Shown one piece after another: positions 6,475-13,596 of a DNA stretch of 15,766 nt. The stretch is from the NCBI GenBank assembly GCA_964569225.1, contig CAZMTU010000049.1:1-15766 (forward strand). Direction: 5' to 3'. Under the pieces are notes generated by a model, which saw only the letters and a list, made by a program, of their open reading frames with translations, was not told where the DNA came from and did no database searches. Made by a program: the position numbers and the translations under genes. How positions within the stretch are numbered: position 1 is the first letter of the stretch; each line of letters begins with the position of its first letter. Source of the stretch: CAKSQF01 sp964569225 (lineage in GTDB: Bacteria > Bacillota > Clostridia > Oscillospirales > CAG-272).

Positions 6475-6834
6475 ATGATATCAAGAAAAGACTCCAACAT
6501 TCAGCGTAAGAAAAGACACGCAAGAGTCAGAGCAAAAATCTCCGGAACCCCGGAGCGTCCCCGTCTTTGCGTATATCGTTCAAATGCCAATATTCAGGCG
6601 CAGATTATTGATGATACAACCGGTGTAACGCTGGCGGCAGCATCTTCTTACGAAAAGGATTTCGGTATTAGCGGCGGAAATAAAGAGGCTGCTAAGAAGG
6701 TGGGGGCTCTGATTGCAGAGCGCGCAGTTGCAAAAGGCATTACTGAGGTTGTATTCGACCGCGGCGGCTACCTCTATCACGGACGCGTACTTGAGCTTGC
6801 TACAGGCGCTCGTGAAGCAGGACTGAAGTTCTGA
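6475..6834 (+). CDS. rplR: 50S ribosomal protein L18
   Basis: 119 residues, the usual size. L18 brings 5S rRNA to the large subunit. The N-terminal basic arm 'RKDSNIQRKKRHARVRAKISG' (spanning residues 4-24) precedes 'TPERPRLCVYRSNANIQAQIIDD', and the end reads 'VFDRGGYLYHGRVLELATGAREAGLKF', which is diagnostic. AAAGGAG lies about 10 bases upstream of the ATG. Confidence 0.97.
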   Translation: MISRKDSNIQRKKRHARVRAKISGTPERPRLCVYRSNANIQAQIIDDTTGVTLAAASSYEKDFGISGGNKEAAKKVGALIAERAVAKGITEVVFDRGGYLYHGRVLELATGAREAGLKF

Positions 6835-6859
6835 TAATGAAAGAGGAGGATTTTGAATA

Positions 6860-7387
6860 ATGGCTAAAACTATTGACGCAGCTACGCTTGATCTGAAAGA
6901 AAAGCCTGTCAGAACCAAGCGCGTTTCTAAAACAGTAAAAGGCGGTCGGATCGCCAGCTTCGCAACCATTATGATCGTCGGCGACGAAAACGGTCATGTC
7001 GGTTACGGTTTGGGCAAGGCAGCGGAAGTGCCTGAAGCAATGCGCAAGGGGATTGAAGACGCTAAGAAAAATATTATCACTGTTTCTATGAAGGGAAATA
7101 CTATTCCTCATGAAGTAATCGGTGAATACGGCGCAGGCAAAGTAATGCTGAAGCCGGCTCCCGAAGGAACCGGTATTATCGCAGGCGGCACGGTTCGTGC
7201 TGTGCTTGAGCTGGCTGGTATCAAGAATATCCGCGCAAAATGCCTTCGTTCGAGCAACCCTACCAATGTGGTAAAAGCGACTTTTGCCGCACTGGAGGCG
7301 CTGAGATCGGCTGATGAAGTGGCTGCAATGCGCGGCAAAACAGTTGGCGAACTGCTGGGCAAAAATGTCCCCGCAGAGGCTGAATAA
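6860..7387 (+). CDS. rpsE: 30S ribosomal protein S5
   Basis: 175 residues. S5 lines the mRNA entry channel and affects decoding accuracy; the loop around 'RVSKTVKGGR' (about residues 22-31) is where spectinomycin resistance maps in other bacteria. The double-stranded RNA binding-like domain is 'SFATIMIVGDENGHVGYGLGKA'. The C-terminal domain includes 'PAPEGTGIIAGGTVRAVLELAGI' and 'SSNPTNVVKATFAALEAL', ending with 'RGKTVGELLGK'. GAGGAGG precedes the ATG by about 9-10 bases. The gene is ordinary. Confidence 0.98.
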   Translation: MAKTIDAATLDLKEKPVRTKRVSKTVKGGRIASFATIMIVGDENGHVGYGLGKAAEVPEAMRKGIEDAKKNIITVSMKGNTIPHEVIGEYGAGKVMLKPAPEGTGIIAGGTVRAVLELAGIKNIRAKCLRSSNPTNVVKATFAALEALRSADEVAAMRGKTVGELLGKNVPAEAE

Positions 7388-7398
7388 GGAGGCACAGG

Positions 7399-7578
7399 AT
7401 GGAAATGGTTAAAGTAACCCTCGTAAAGAGCCTGATCGCTGCGCTCCCTAATCAGAAAGCAACGGCTGCTTCTTTGGGACTCAAGAAAATCGGTGACAGC
7501 AAAACTTTGCCTGAAACTGATTCGCTTAAAGGTAAAATAAAGGTTATTTCACATCTTGTGAAAGTTGAAACCGTCTAA
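7399..7578 (+). CDS. rpmD: 50S ribosomal protein L30
   Basis: A small gene of 59 codons plus stop. The translation begins MEMVKVTLVKSLIAALPNQK, continues 'ATAASLGLKKIGDSKTLPE', and ends 'GKIKVISHLVKVETV'. The 'SLI...QKAT..SLGL.KI' pattern and the 'ISHLVKVE' end are those of bacterial L30, and the place between rpsE and rplO is exactly where it is expected. An AAGGAGG site overlaps the rpsE stop, and the ATG at 7399 is 6 bases after it; a second ATG at codon 3 is possible. L30 binds 23S rRNA domain II and is non-essential in some species. Confidence 0.96.
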   Translation: MEMVKVTLVKSLIAALPNQKATAASLGLKKIGDSKTLPETDSLKGKIKVISHLVKVETV

Positions 7579-7593
7579 GAAGGAGGAGATCAC

Positions 7594-8034
7594 GTGAAAC
7601 TTCATGAACTTTCTCCGGCAGCAGGCTCCGCTGTAAAGCCTTTTCGCAAGGGCAGAGGAACCGGTTCCGGTAACGGCAAAACAGCCGGAAAGGGCCATAA
7701 AGGTCAGAACGCTCGCTCCGGTGGCGGCGTAAAACCCGGTTTTGAAGGCGGTCAGCTCCCGCTGTACAGAAGACTTCCTAAGAGAGGCTTCTACAACAAA
7801 TTTGCAACCGTATATTCTATCGTAAACGTTGAAAAGCTGAACAGCTTTGAAGACGGTGCGGTAGTGGATATGGCGGCATTGCTTGATGCCGGTATCATTA
7901 GAAAAGAAAACGACGGACTCAAAGTACTCGGCCGTGGTGAAATCACTAAGAAAGTAACTGTTAAGGCAAATGTCTTTTCGGCCTCCGCAAAAGAAAAAAT
8001 TGAAGCGGCTGGCGGAAAGATTGAGGTGGTCTGA
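7594..8034 (+). CDS. rplO: 50S ribosomal protein L15 (GTG start)
   Basis: 146 residues, normal for L15, a late-assembly protein with a long basic N-terminal arm. It reads MKLHELSPAAGS, then 'RKGRGTGSGNGKTAGKGHKGQ' (spread over residues 18-38) and 'PGFEGGQLPLYRRLPKRGF', all family signatures; the end is 'AAGGKIEVV'. The start is GTG at 7594 with AAGGAGGAG upstream. The TGA stop is immediately followed by the secY GTG with no gap, so secY translation is likely coupled to rplO. Confidence 0.97.
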   Translation: MKLHELSPAAGSAVKPFRKGRGTGSGNGKTAGKGHKGQNARSGGGVKPGFEGGQLPLYRRLPKRGFYNKFATVYSIVNVEKLNSFEDGAVVDMAALLDAGIIRKENDGLKVLGRGEITKKVTVKANVFSASAKEKIEAAGGKIEVV

Positions 8035-9342
8035 GTGAAAAAGGTATTCGGCAAAATCAGAGATATCTGGATGGCAAAGGATATTCGCAGTAAGCTTCTG
8101 TTTACTGCATTCATCCTTTTGCTGTACAGACTTGGTTCTGCAATTCCTGTTCCTTATGTGAATGATTCTATTATGACCAGCTTCCAGCAGGCATATGGTG
8201 GAACCGTTCTGGAATACCTGAATTTGCTTTCCGGTACTGCACTTGCACAGGCAACCTTGTTTGCTCTGTCCATCTCTCCTTATATTACTGCGCAAATTGT
8301 ATTGCAATTGCTTACAGTTGCAATACCGAAGCTTCAGCAGATGTCCAAGGAAGAGGACGGCAAAAAGAAAATTGCTCAATACACCCGTGTGTTGACTATA
8401 GCACTGGCATTGCTCACTTCTTTTGCGTACTTCCAAATTCTGAAGAATAATAGCTGGCTGGTTCGCAGCGATCTTTTCGCAGCGATTGTTATTATCGCAT
8501 GCTTTACCGCAGGCGCGTCTATTATCATGTGGCTGGGTGAAAAGATTAACGAAAGCGGTATTGGCAACGGTATTTCCATGATTCTGTTCGCTAATATTTT
8601 GTCCGGACTGCCCAGTAATCTGCTGTCTGTTTGGAATTTGTTTACTGATTGGGGCGTATGGACTGCTGTAGCGGTAATCGCAATTATTGCAATGATCGTG
8701 ATGGTTATTTTCATTGTATTTGTAACCAACAGTGAACGGCGCATTCCGATCCAGTATGCGAAGCGGGTTGTCGGCAGGAAAATGTACGGCGGACAGAATA
8801 CCAGCTTACCCATTAAGCTGAATATGACCGGCGTAATGCCAATCATATTCGCGTCATCTATTGTATCACTGCCTGCAACGATTGCTACCTTTGCAGGTGT
8901 AACCAAAGAGAGCGGCGGATTTTGGGGAACCTTCCTGAAAGTCTTTGAAGCAACCTCGCCCTTGTATATTGTACTGTACTTGGCTTTGATTGTGGCGTTC
9001 TCTTACTTCTATATCATGATTTCCTTCGACCCGGTAGAGGTTTCAAACAATTTAAAGCGTAACGGCGGCACTGTACAGGGGATTCGCCCCGGTGCGCCTA
9101 CTGCCGATTACATCAAGAAGATTTTGAACCGTGTAACGCTGATTGGGGCTTTCTTCCTGATCATCGTGGCAGGACTTCCCTTGATTCTCAATTCAGTTGC
9201 TTCGCTCTTTGAGGTAACAAAACTGTCCGGACTTGCGTTTGGCGGTTCCTCTCTGCTGATCGTAGTAGGCGTTGCGCTGGAAACTTACAGAGATATCGAG
9301 GCCCAGATGTCTATGCGGCATTACAAGGGATTTTTGCAGTAA
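8035..9342 (+). CDS. secY: Protein translocase subunit SecY (GTG start)
   Basis: 435 residues with about ten hydrophobic segments, the usual SecY size. SecY forms the protein-conducting channel in the cytoplasmic membrane and works with SecE, SecG and SecA. TM1 follows 'RSKLLFTAFILLLYRLGS' and the conserved 'IPVP' lies at its outer end. The plug and TM2a region has 'SGTALAQATLFALSISPYI'. The large cytosolic loop C4 has 'ERRIPIQYAKRVVG', and loop C5 the conserved 'GIRPGAPTADYI' with the Arg needed for SecA function in E. coli. The start is GTG at 8035, directly after the rplO stop, with GAGGTGG 5 bases upstream; starting at the first internal ATG (codon 13) would remove the N-terminal amphipathic helix found in relatives. 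Confidence 0.97.
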   Translation: MKKVFGKIRDIWMAKDIRSKLLFTAFILLLYRLGSAIPVPYVNDSIMTSFQQAYGGTVLEYLNLLSGTALAQATLFALSISPYITAQIVLQLLTVAIPKLQQMSKEEDGKKKIAQYTRVLTIALALLTSFAYFQILKNNSWLVRSDLFAAIVIIACFTAGASIIMWLGEKINESGIGNGISMILFANILSGLPSNLLSVWNLFTDWGVWTAVAVIAIIAMIVMVIFIVFVTNSERRIPIQYAKRVVGRKMYGGQNTSLPIKLNMTGVMPIIFASSIVSLPATIATFAGVTKESGGFWGTFLKVFEATSPLYIVLYLALIVAFSYFYIMISFDPVEVSNNLKRNGGTVQGIRPGAPTADYIKKILNRVTLIGAFFLIIVAGLPLILNSVASLFEVTKLSGLAFGGSSLLIVVGVALETYRDIEAQMSMRHYKGFLQ

Positions 9343-9360
9343 GCTGTGAGGTGAGCTGAT

Positions 9361-9993
9361 ATGAAAATTATGTTTTTGGGCGCTCCCGGCGCCGGTAAAG
9401 GCACTCAGGCTGAAAATGTCAGCGCTGCATTTGGCATTCCCGCCATTTCCACTGGCGCGATCATCAGAGAAGCCATTAAAACCGGCACTGAAATGGGAAA
9501 GGCTGCAAAGTCGTATACCGAATCCGGCGCATTGGTACCTGATGAGGTCGTTATCGGAATTATTAAAGAACGGTTAGAGGCAGATGACTGCAAAAACGGG
9601 TTCATTTTGGACGGCTTTCCCAGAACAGTAGTTCAGGCGGAAGCTCTGGACCAGATGGGGATCGAAATGGATGTGGTGGTCAGCATTGAAGTTCCCGATG
9701 AAAAAATCGTTGAACGAATGAGCGGACGCCGCGTATGCCCGGTGTGCGGCGCAAGCTATCACACTGTTTATAAGCCTTCGGCTGACGGAAGCACCTGCGA
9801 TAAAGATGGCGCGGGTTTGACTATGCGCAAGGACGACGCGCCCGATGTTGTTCTCAGCCGGCTGAAGGTTTATCATGAACAGACCGAACCCTTGAAGGAT
9901 TATTATCAGTCAAAGGGCAAACTGAAACTGGTAGTGGGACAGGAAAAGGTTGAAGATACCACTCGCCTGACGCTGTCAGCTATTAAAGGGTAA
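9361..9993 (+). CDS. adk: Adenylate kinase, long form with Cys3-Asp zinc site in the lid
   Basis: 210 residues. Catalyses ATP + AMP = 2 ADP in the cytoplasm. The P-loop GAPGAGKGT is at residues 7-15. The AMP-binding region includes 'ISTGAIIREAIK' (29-40) and 'GFILDGFPRT' (80-89), and the lid begins with 'RMSGRRVCPVCG'. In the lid Cys126, Cys129, Cys146 and Asp149 reproduce the Cys-Cys-Cys-Asp zinc site of the Bacillus enzyme, followed by 'RKDD' and 'SRLKVYHEQTEPLKDYY'. The usual STGD motif reads STGA, so the common Asp is Ala33. The place between secY and map is standard in Firmicutes. Confidence 0.97.
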   Translation: MKIMFLGAPGAGKGTQAENVSAAFGIPAISTGAIIREAIKTGTEMGKAAKSYTESGALVPDEVVIGIIKERLEADDCKNGFILDGFPRTVVQAEALDQMGIEMDVVVSIEVPDEKIVERMSGRRVCPVCGASYHTVYKPSADGSTCDKDGAGLTMRKDDAPDVVLSRLKVYHEQTEPLKDYYQSKGKLKLVVGQEKVEDTTRLTLSAIKG

Positions 9994-10001
9994 GGCTGAG
10001 A

Positions 10002-10727
10002 ATGATACAGCTGAAAAATGCGGAGCAGATCTCCGCAATGAAAAAAGCAGGAAGAATCACTGCTGAAGCACTTGTGCTTGCCGGCGAAACGGTAAAGCCC
10101 GGCGTGACCACCAAGCATATCGATGATGTGATCAGACATCATATTGAGAAGTGCGGTGCGAAGCCTTCCTTTTTGGGTTATGCCGGCTTTCCGGCGAGCG
10201 CGTGTATCAGCGTCAACAATGAAGTGATCCATGGCATTCCTTCCAAGGATGTTGTTTTACAGGAAGGGGACATTGTCAAGGTGGATGTGGGCGCCTTTAT
10301 CGGCGGCTTTCACGGAGACTCTGCCCGCACCTTTGCGGTGGGTCATATCAGCGACGAAGCGGCCAGACTGAAAAAGCTGGAGATCGGAAACCGACTGGGT
10401 GATGTAGGCAATGCTATTGAATCTCACGTTATCAAAGCGGGGTATTCAGTAGTTCGAAAATATGTAGGTCATGGCGTAGGTCATAATCTGCACGAATCTC
10501 CTGATGTGCCTAACTACGGAACGCCCGGAAGAGGTTACCGGCTGACTGCCGGCATGACGTTAGCAATTGAGCCGATGGTTTGCACCGGTTCTTCGGCGGT
10601 GCATGAACTGGCTAACGGCTGGACGGTTGTAACGGATGACGGCGGATTGGCAGCTCACTATGAAAATTCAATTGCGCTGACCGACAACGGCATTATTGTA
10701 TTGACTTCAGTCGATCATATCGGCTGA
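10002..10727 (+). CDS. map: Methionine aminopeptidase type I with a shortened helix
   Basis: 241 residues, a little short of the ~248 of Bacillus Map. It removes the initiator Met from nascent proteins. All five metal ligands are visible: Asp95 (VDVGA), Asp106 (HGDSA), His164 (NLHES; 'GHGVG' with His157 just before is the other conserved His pair member), Glu190 (AIEPMV) and Glu221 (HYENS). The substrate-side His77 (VIHGIP) is also kept. Between 'DEAARLKK' and 'GNRLGDVGNAIE' (about residues 118-130) roughly 12 residues usual in the family ('VTEESLYKGL'-like) are missing, without a frameshift. The ATG is 8 bases after the adk stop; no strong ribosome binding site is seen (AAGGCTGAG at best), suggesting coupling to adk. 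I expect it to be functional because catalytic residues are intact. Confidence 0.95.
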   Translation: MIQLKNAEQISAMKKAGRITAEALVLAGETVKPGVTTKHIDDVIRHHIEKCGAKPSFLGYAGFPASACISVNNEVIHGIPSKDVVLQEGDIVKVDVGAFIGGFHGDSARTFAVGHISDEAARLKKLEIGNRLGDVGNAIESHVIKAGYSVVRKYVGHGVGHNLHESPDVPNYGTPGRGYRLTAGMTLAIEPMVCTGSSAVHELANGWTVVTDDGGLAAHYENSIALTDNGIIVLTSVDHIG

Positions 10728-10743
10728 ATAAGGAGGGATTCTT

Positions 10744-10962
10744 CTGGCTAAAGATGATGTAATCGAATTTGAGGGAACCGTTGTGGAAGCAATGCCCAAC
10801 GCGACCTTTAAGGTTAAGCTTCCCAATGGGCATATCATAACCGCCCACCTTTCCGGTAAGCTTCGCCTGAATTATATTTGGATTCTTCCCGGCGACAGTG
10901 TAAAGGTGGAAGTTTCCATTTACGATCCTACCAAGGGTCGGATCACATGGCGTTCAAAATAA
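10744..10962 (+). CDS. infA: Translation initiation factor IF-1 with a CTG start codon
   Basis: 72 residues if read from CTG at 10744, exactly the IF-1 length. IF-1 occupies the A site during initiation and strengthens IF-2 and IF-3. The translation is (M)AKDDVIEFEGTVVEAMPN, then 'FKVKLPNGHIITAHLSGKLR', 'ILPGDSVKVEVS' and 'YDPTKGRITWRSK', a complete OB fold. The family N-terminus MAKxDxIE falls precisely on CTG-GCT-AAA. An AAGGAGGG site (10730-10737) lies 6 bases before the CTG, ideal spacing. No ATG, GTG or TTG is in frame upstream; ATT at 10738 touches the ribosome binding site, and the first internal ATG is codon 17 and would break the fold. Trp46 replaces the Arg seen in E. coli IF-1 (YIRIL). 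The place between map and rpmJ is standard. Confidence 0.95.
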   Translation: MAKDDVIEFEGTVVEAMPNATFKVKLPNGHIITAHLSGKLRLNYIWILPGDSVKVEVSIYDPTKGRITWRSK

Positions 10963-10981
10963 GAAAGGAATGGTGAATGAC

Positions 10982-11095
10982 ATGAAAGTGAAACCGTCCG
11001 TAAAAAAGATCTGCGACAAGTGCAAGATCATCAAAAGAAAGGGTGTCGTAATGGTTATTTGCGAGAACCCGAAGCATAAGCAGAAGCAAGGCTAA
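10982..11095 (+). CDS. rpmJ: 50S ribosomal protein L36, zinc form
   Basis: A 37-codon gene. The translation begins MKVKPSVKKICDKCKIIKRK and ends 'VICENPKHKQKQG'. The zinc ligands are Cys11, Cys14, Cys27 and His32, the C+ form of L36. L36 is the smallest 50S protein and helps organise 23S rRNA near the factor-binding region. The ATG at 10982 fits the family start. Upstream, GAAAGGAATGGTGA gives a moderate ribosome binding site, and a tiny out-of-frame ATG-ACA-TGA at 10977 precedes the start and is probably meaningless. Confidence 0.96.
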   Translation: MKVKPSVKKICDKCKIIKRKGVVMVICENPKHKQKQG

Positions 11096-11119
11096 AATCA
11101 TAAGAAAGGTGATAAATAT

Positions 11120-11488
11120 ATGGCACGTATAGCAGGTGTTGATATTCCGAATAACAAGCGTATCGAAATTGCGTTGACCTATATCTACGGAATCGGCAGA
11201 AAGAGCGCAAACGACATTCTGGCTGCCACCGGAATTGATCCGGATACTCGTGCGAAAGACCTGACCGACGCCGATGTAGCAAAGCTCCGTGATGAAATTG
11301 ATGAGCACTACAAGGTGGAAGGCGATCTTCGCCGCGATGTAGCGTTGGATATCAAGAGAATGGTCGAAATCAACTGCTACCGGGGAATCAGACACAGAAA
11401 AGGTCTGCCGGTTAGAGGACAGAGAACCAGAACTAATGCGAGAACCAGAAAAGGTCCCGCAAAGACCATTGCAAATAAGAAGAAATAA
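11120..11488 (+). CDS. rpsM: 30S ribosomal protein S13
   Basis: 122 residues, the normal size. S13 in the 30S head contacts L5 and P-site tRNA. It begins MARIAGVDIPNNKRIEIALTY, has the helix-hairpin-helix-like 'YGIGRKSANDILAATGI', and ends with the signature 'CYRGIRHRKGLPVRGQRT' and a basic tail 'NARTRKGPAKTIANKKK'. AGAAAGGTGATA precedes the ATG. Confidence 0.98.
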   Translation: MARIAGVDIPNNKRIEIALTYIYGIGRKSANDILAATGIDPDTRAKDLTDADVAKLRDEIDEHYKVEGDLRRDVALDIKRMVEINCYRGIRHRKGLPVRGQRTRTNARTRKGPAKTIANKKK

Positions 11489-11505
11489 GGAGTGAGAACA
11501 GCAAG

Positions 11506-11904
11506 ATGGCAAAAGCTACCGCAAAAAAGGTTGTTAGAAAGCGCAAGGAGCGTAAAAACATCGAAAAGGGTGCCGCTCATATTCGCGCAACCTATAACAA
11601 CACCATCGTTACAATTACTGATCTGAACGGAAACGCTGTTTCTTGGGCTTCCGCCGGCGAGCTTGGCTTCAAAGGCTCCAGAAAGTCCACTCCCTTCGCA
11701 GCACAGTCCGCTGCTGAAACAGCTGCCAAGATCGCAATTGAACATGGCATGAAAACCGTTGAAGTATATGTTAAAGGTCCCGGATCCGGACGCGAGTCCG
11801 CTATCCGTGCGCTTCAGGCAACCGGTTTGGAAGTTACTATGATTAAAGATGTAACGCCTATCCCCCACAACGGCTGCCGTCCCCCGAAGCGCCGTCGCGT
11901 ATAA
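11506..11904 (+). CDS. rpsK: 30S ribosomal protein S11
   Basis: 132 residues, the usual length. S11 is in the platform and lines the E-site mRNA path. After a Lys/Arg-rich start it reads 'GAAHIRATYNNTIVTITD', 'NAVSWASAGELGFKGSRKSTPFAAQ' split around residues 45-69, 'VKGPGSGRESAIRAL' and the invariant end 'DVTPIPHNGCRPPKRRRV'. The start is the ATG after AAGGAGTGAGAAC, whose AAGGAG overlaps the rpsM stop. Confidence 0.98.
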   Translation: MAKATAKKVVRKRKERKNIEKGAAHIRATYNNTIVTITDLNGNAVSWASAGELGFKGSRKSTPFAAQSAAETAAKIAIEHGMKTVEVYVKGPGSGRESAIRALQATGLEVTMIKDVTPIPHNGCRPPKRRRV

Positions 11905-11925
11905 TTCTATAGGAGGTAAGTAAAT

Positions 11926-12522
11926 ATGGCAGTAAATCACGATCCTATTCTGAAGAAGTGCAGAGCGTTGGACATCAGCCCCGCAGTTCTCGGATATAAC
12001 AAGAAATCAAACAGAAATCCCGATCAGGGCATGAAGCGCAAAATGTCTGAGTACGGAATCCAGCTGAAAGAAAAGCAGAAACTTAAATTTGTTTACGGTG
12101 TGCTTGAAAAGCAGTTCTATCACTATTACGAAATGGCAGCCAAGAAGCCGGGCGTTACCGGTGAAAATCTGATTGAAATTCTTGAGACCCGTCTGGACAA
12201 TGTGGTTTGGAGAATGGGCATGGCTTCCACTCGCCGAGAGGCAAGACAGTTGGCTACTCATGGGCACTTCACGCTTAATGGCAAGAAGGTTAACATCCCC
12301 TCGATTCTTGTAAAGCCCGGTGATGTTATCGCTCTGAAGGAAACCAGCCGCTCCCTCGACAAGTTCAAGGCGCAGGCTGAGAATCTTGACACCAAGAGCG
12401 CACCCAAATGGCTGGAAGTAAATGCAGACGCACTCTCCGCTAAAGTGGTTGCAATGCCCGCTAGAGAAGATCTTGATTTCGAGATCAACGAGCAGCTTGT
12501 CGTCGAGCTTTACTCTAAGTAA
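11926..12522 (+). CDS. rpsD: 30S ribosomal protein S4, cysteine-poor form
   Basis: 198 residues, close to the usual 200. S4 starts 16S assembly, forms part of the mRNA entry channel and affects accuracy. The S4 RNA-binding domain is at about residues 88-150 ('TRLDNVVWRMGMASTRREARQ', 'HGHFTLNGKKVNIPS', 'VKPGD'). The core has 'SEYGIQLKEKQKLKFVYGVLEKQF', and the end 'EINEQLVVELYSK' is typical. The N-terminal 40 residues (MAVNHDPILKKCRALDISPAV) differ from the common ARYTGP-type start and lack the four-Cys zinc knuckle of C+ S4 proteins. I believe this N-terminus is usual in Ruminococcaceae-like Clostridia, from memory. Its place between rpsK and rpoA excludes a Bacillus-type arrangement. AGGAGGTAAG lies just before the ATG. 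Confidence 0.97.
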   Translation: MAVNHDPILKKCRALDISPAVLGYNKKSNRNPDQGMKRKMSEYGIQLKEKQKLKFVYGVLEKQFYHYYEMAAKKPGVTGENLIEILETRLDNVVWRMGMASTRREARQLATHGHFTLNGKKVNIPSILVKPGDVIALKETSRSLDKFKAQAENLDTKSAPKWLEVNADALSAKVVAMPAREDLDFEINEQLVVELYSK

Positions 12523-12528
12523 TACTCT

Positions 12529-12562
12529 CAGCATGCAGTGGCAGGCAGAATGCTGTCTGCCT
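12529..12562 (+). promoter_or_regulatory. Hairpin with a possible pseudoknot in the rpsD-rpoA spacer
   Basis: The 77-base spacer holds a 9-base stem with one G-U pair, GGCAGGCAG (12540-12548) with CTGTCTGCC (12553-12561), closed by an AATG loop. An upstream CAGCAT (12529-12534) is complementary to ATGCTG (12550-12555), which lies in the loop and 3' arm, so either an alternative fold or a compact pseudoknot with a shorter stem (AGGCAG 12543-12548 / CTGCCT 12557-12562) can be drawn. No T-run follows, so it is not an intrinsic terminator. It lies 25 bases before the rpoA AGGAGGG. S4 controls the alpha operon through a pseudoknot in E. coli; a link here is only suggestive. Confidence 0.45.
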
Positions 12563-12599
12563 CGGTTTCAAAACCATCAATAAAATAGGAGGGTATTTA

Positions 12600-13553
12600 A
12601 TGATAGAGATGATTGAAAAGCCTAATATTGTCACAGAATTCCTTAGTGATGATGGAAAAGTAGGCAAATTTGTTGTCGAACCTCTCGAGCGCGGCTACGG
12701 TACGACGCTTGGTAATTCGCTGCGCAGAGTTCTGCTCAGCTCTCTTCCCGGCGTTGCGGTAGTCAGCGTAAAAATTGACGGCGTACTGCATGAAATTTCA
12801 ACAATTCCCGGTGTAAAAGAGGATGTTCCCGAACTTATCCTCAATGTAAAGGGGATCGTTGCCAAACTGTATTCTGACAGTGCAAAGACGGTGCTGATCG
12901 ATATGACCGGTCCCTGCAATGTCACTGCCGGAGATATCAAGCAGGATGCAGATATTGAAATTCTGAATCCTGAACTGCATATTGCGACACTGAGCGACAA
13001 CGCCAGATTCTATATGGAACTTACTTTCGATCATGGCAGAGGCTATGTGTCACAGGATAAAAACAAGCAGAATAATTCTCCCGTTATTGGTTTGATTTAT
13101 ACCGATTCGATCTATACTCCGGTATATAATGTCAGCTACAAAGTCGAAAATACCCGCGTAGGCAATATAACCGACTATGATAAACTGACGCTGGAAGTCC
13201 TGACCAACGGTGTGATTTCCGCAAAAGAAGCAGTATCGCTGGGAGCCAAGATACTCAATGAACATCTCAACCTCTTTGCCAATCTTTCGGAAGAAACAAG
13301 AGGCACTCAGCTCATGGTTGAACGGGAAGAAACCGTGAAAGAAAAAATTCTTGAGATGACCATTGAGGAACTTGACATGTCCGTCAGAAGCTTCAACTGC
13401 TTGAAACGAGCAGGTATTAATACTGTTGAAGACCTGACGAACAAGACCGAGGAAGATATGATTAAGGTCAGAAACCTCGGAAAGAAATCGCTTGAAGAAG
13501 TGATTGCAAAATTGCATTCGCTGGGACTTGATCTCAAACATGAGGAAGAGTAA
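12600..13553 (+). CDS. rpoA: DNA-directed RNA polymerase subunit alpha
   Basis: 317 residues, the usual Firmicute size. The alpha dimer is the scaffold for beta and beta' and its C-terminal domain binds UP elements and activators. The N-terminal domain (about 1-230) has 'PLERGYGTTLGNSLRRVLLSSLPG' over residues 28-51 and 'EISTIPGVKEDVPELILNVKGI'. After a linker, the C-terminal domain (about 250-312) has 'LDMSVRSFNCLKRAGINTVEDL', which carries the DNA-binding Arg, and 'VRNLGKKSLEEVIAKL'. The start at 12600 is chosen because AGGAGGG lies 6 bases upstream; the ATG at codon 4 is a weaker alternative. The 77-base gap before it is larger than most in the operon and contains a hairpin. Confidence 0.97.
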   Translation: MIEMIEKPNIVTEFLSDDGKVGKFVVEPLERGYGTTLGNSLRRVLLSSLPGVAVVSVKIDGVLHEISTIPGVKEDVPELILNVKGIVAKLYSDSAKTVLIDMTGPCNVTAGDIKQDADIEILNPELHIATLSDNARFYMELTFDHGRGYVSQDKNKQNNSPVIGLIYTDSIYTPVYNVSYKVENTRVGNITDYDKLTLEVLTNGVISAKEAVSLGAKILNEHLNLFANLSEETRGTQLMVEREETVKEKILEMTIEELDMSVRSFNCLKRAGINTVEDLTNKTEEDMIKVRNLGKKSLEEVIAKLHSLGLDLKHEEE

Positions 13554-13596
13554 CTCAGCCGATTCGATGATTTAAGTAAAAGGAGGAAACTCAAAC

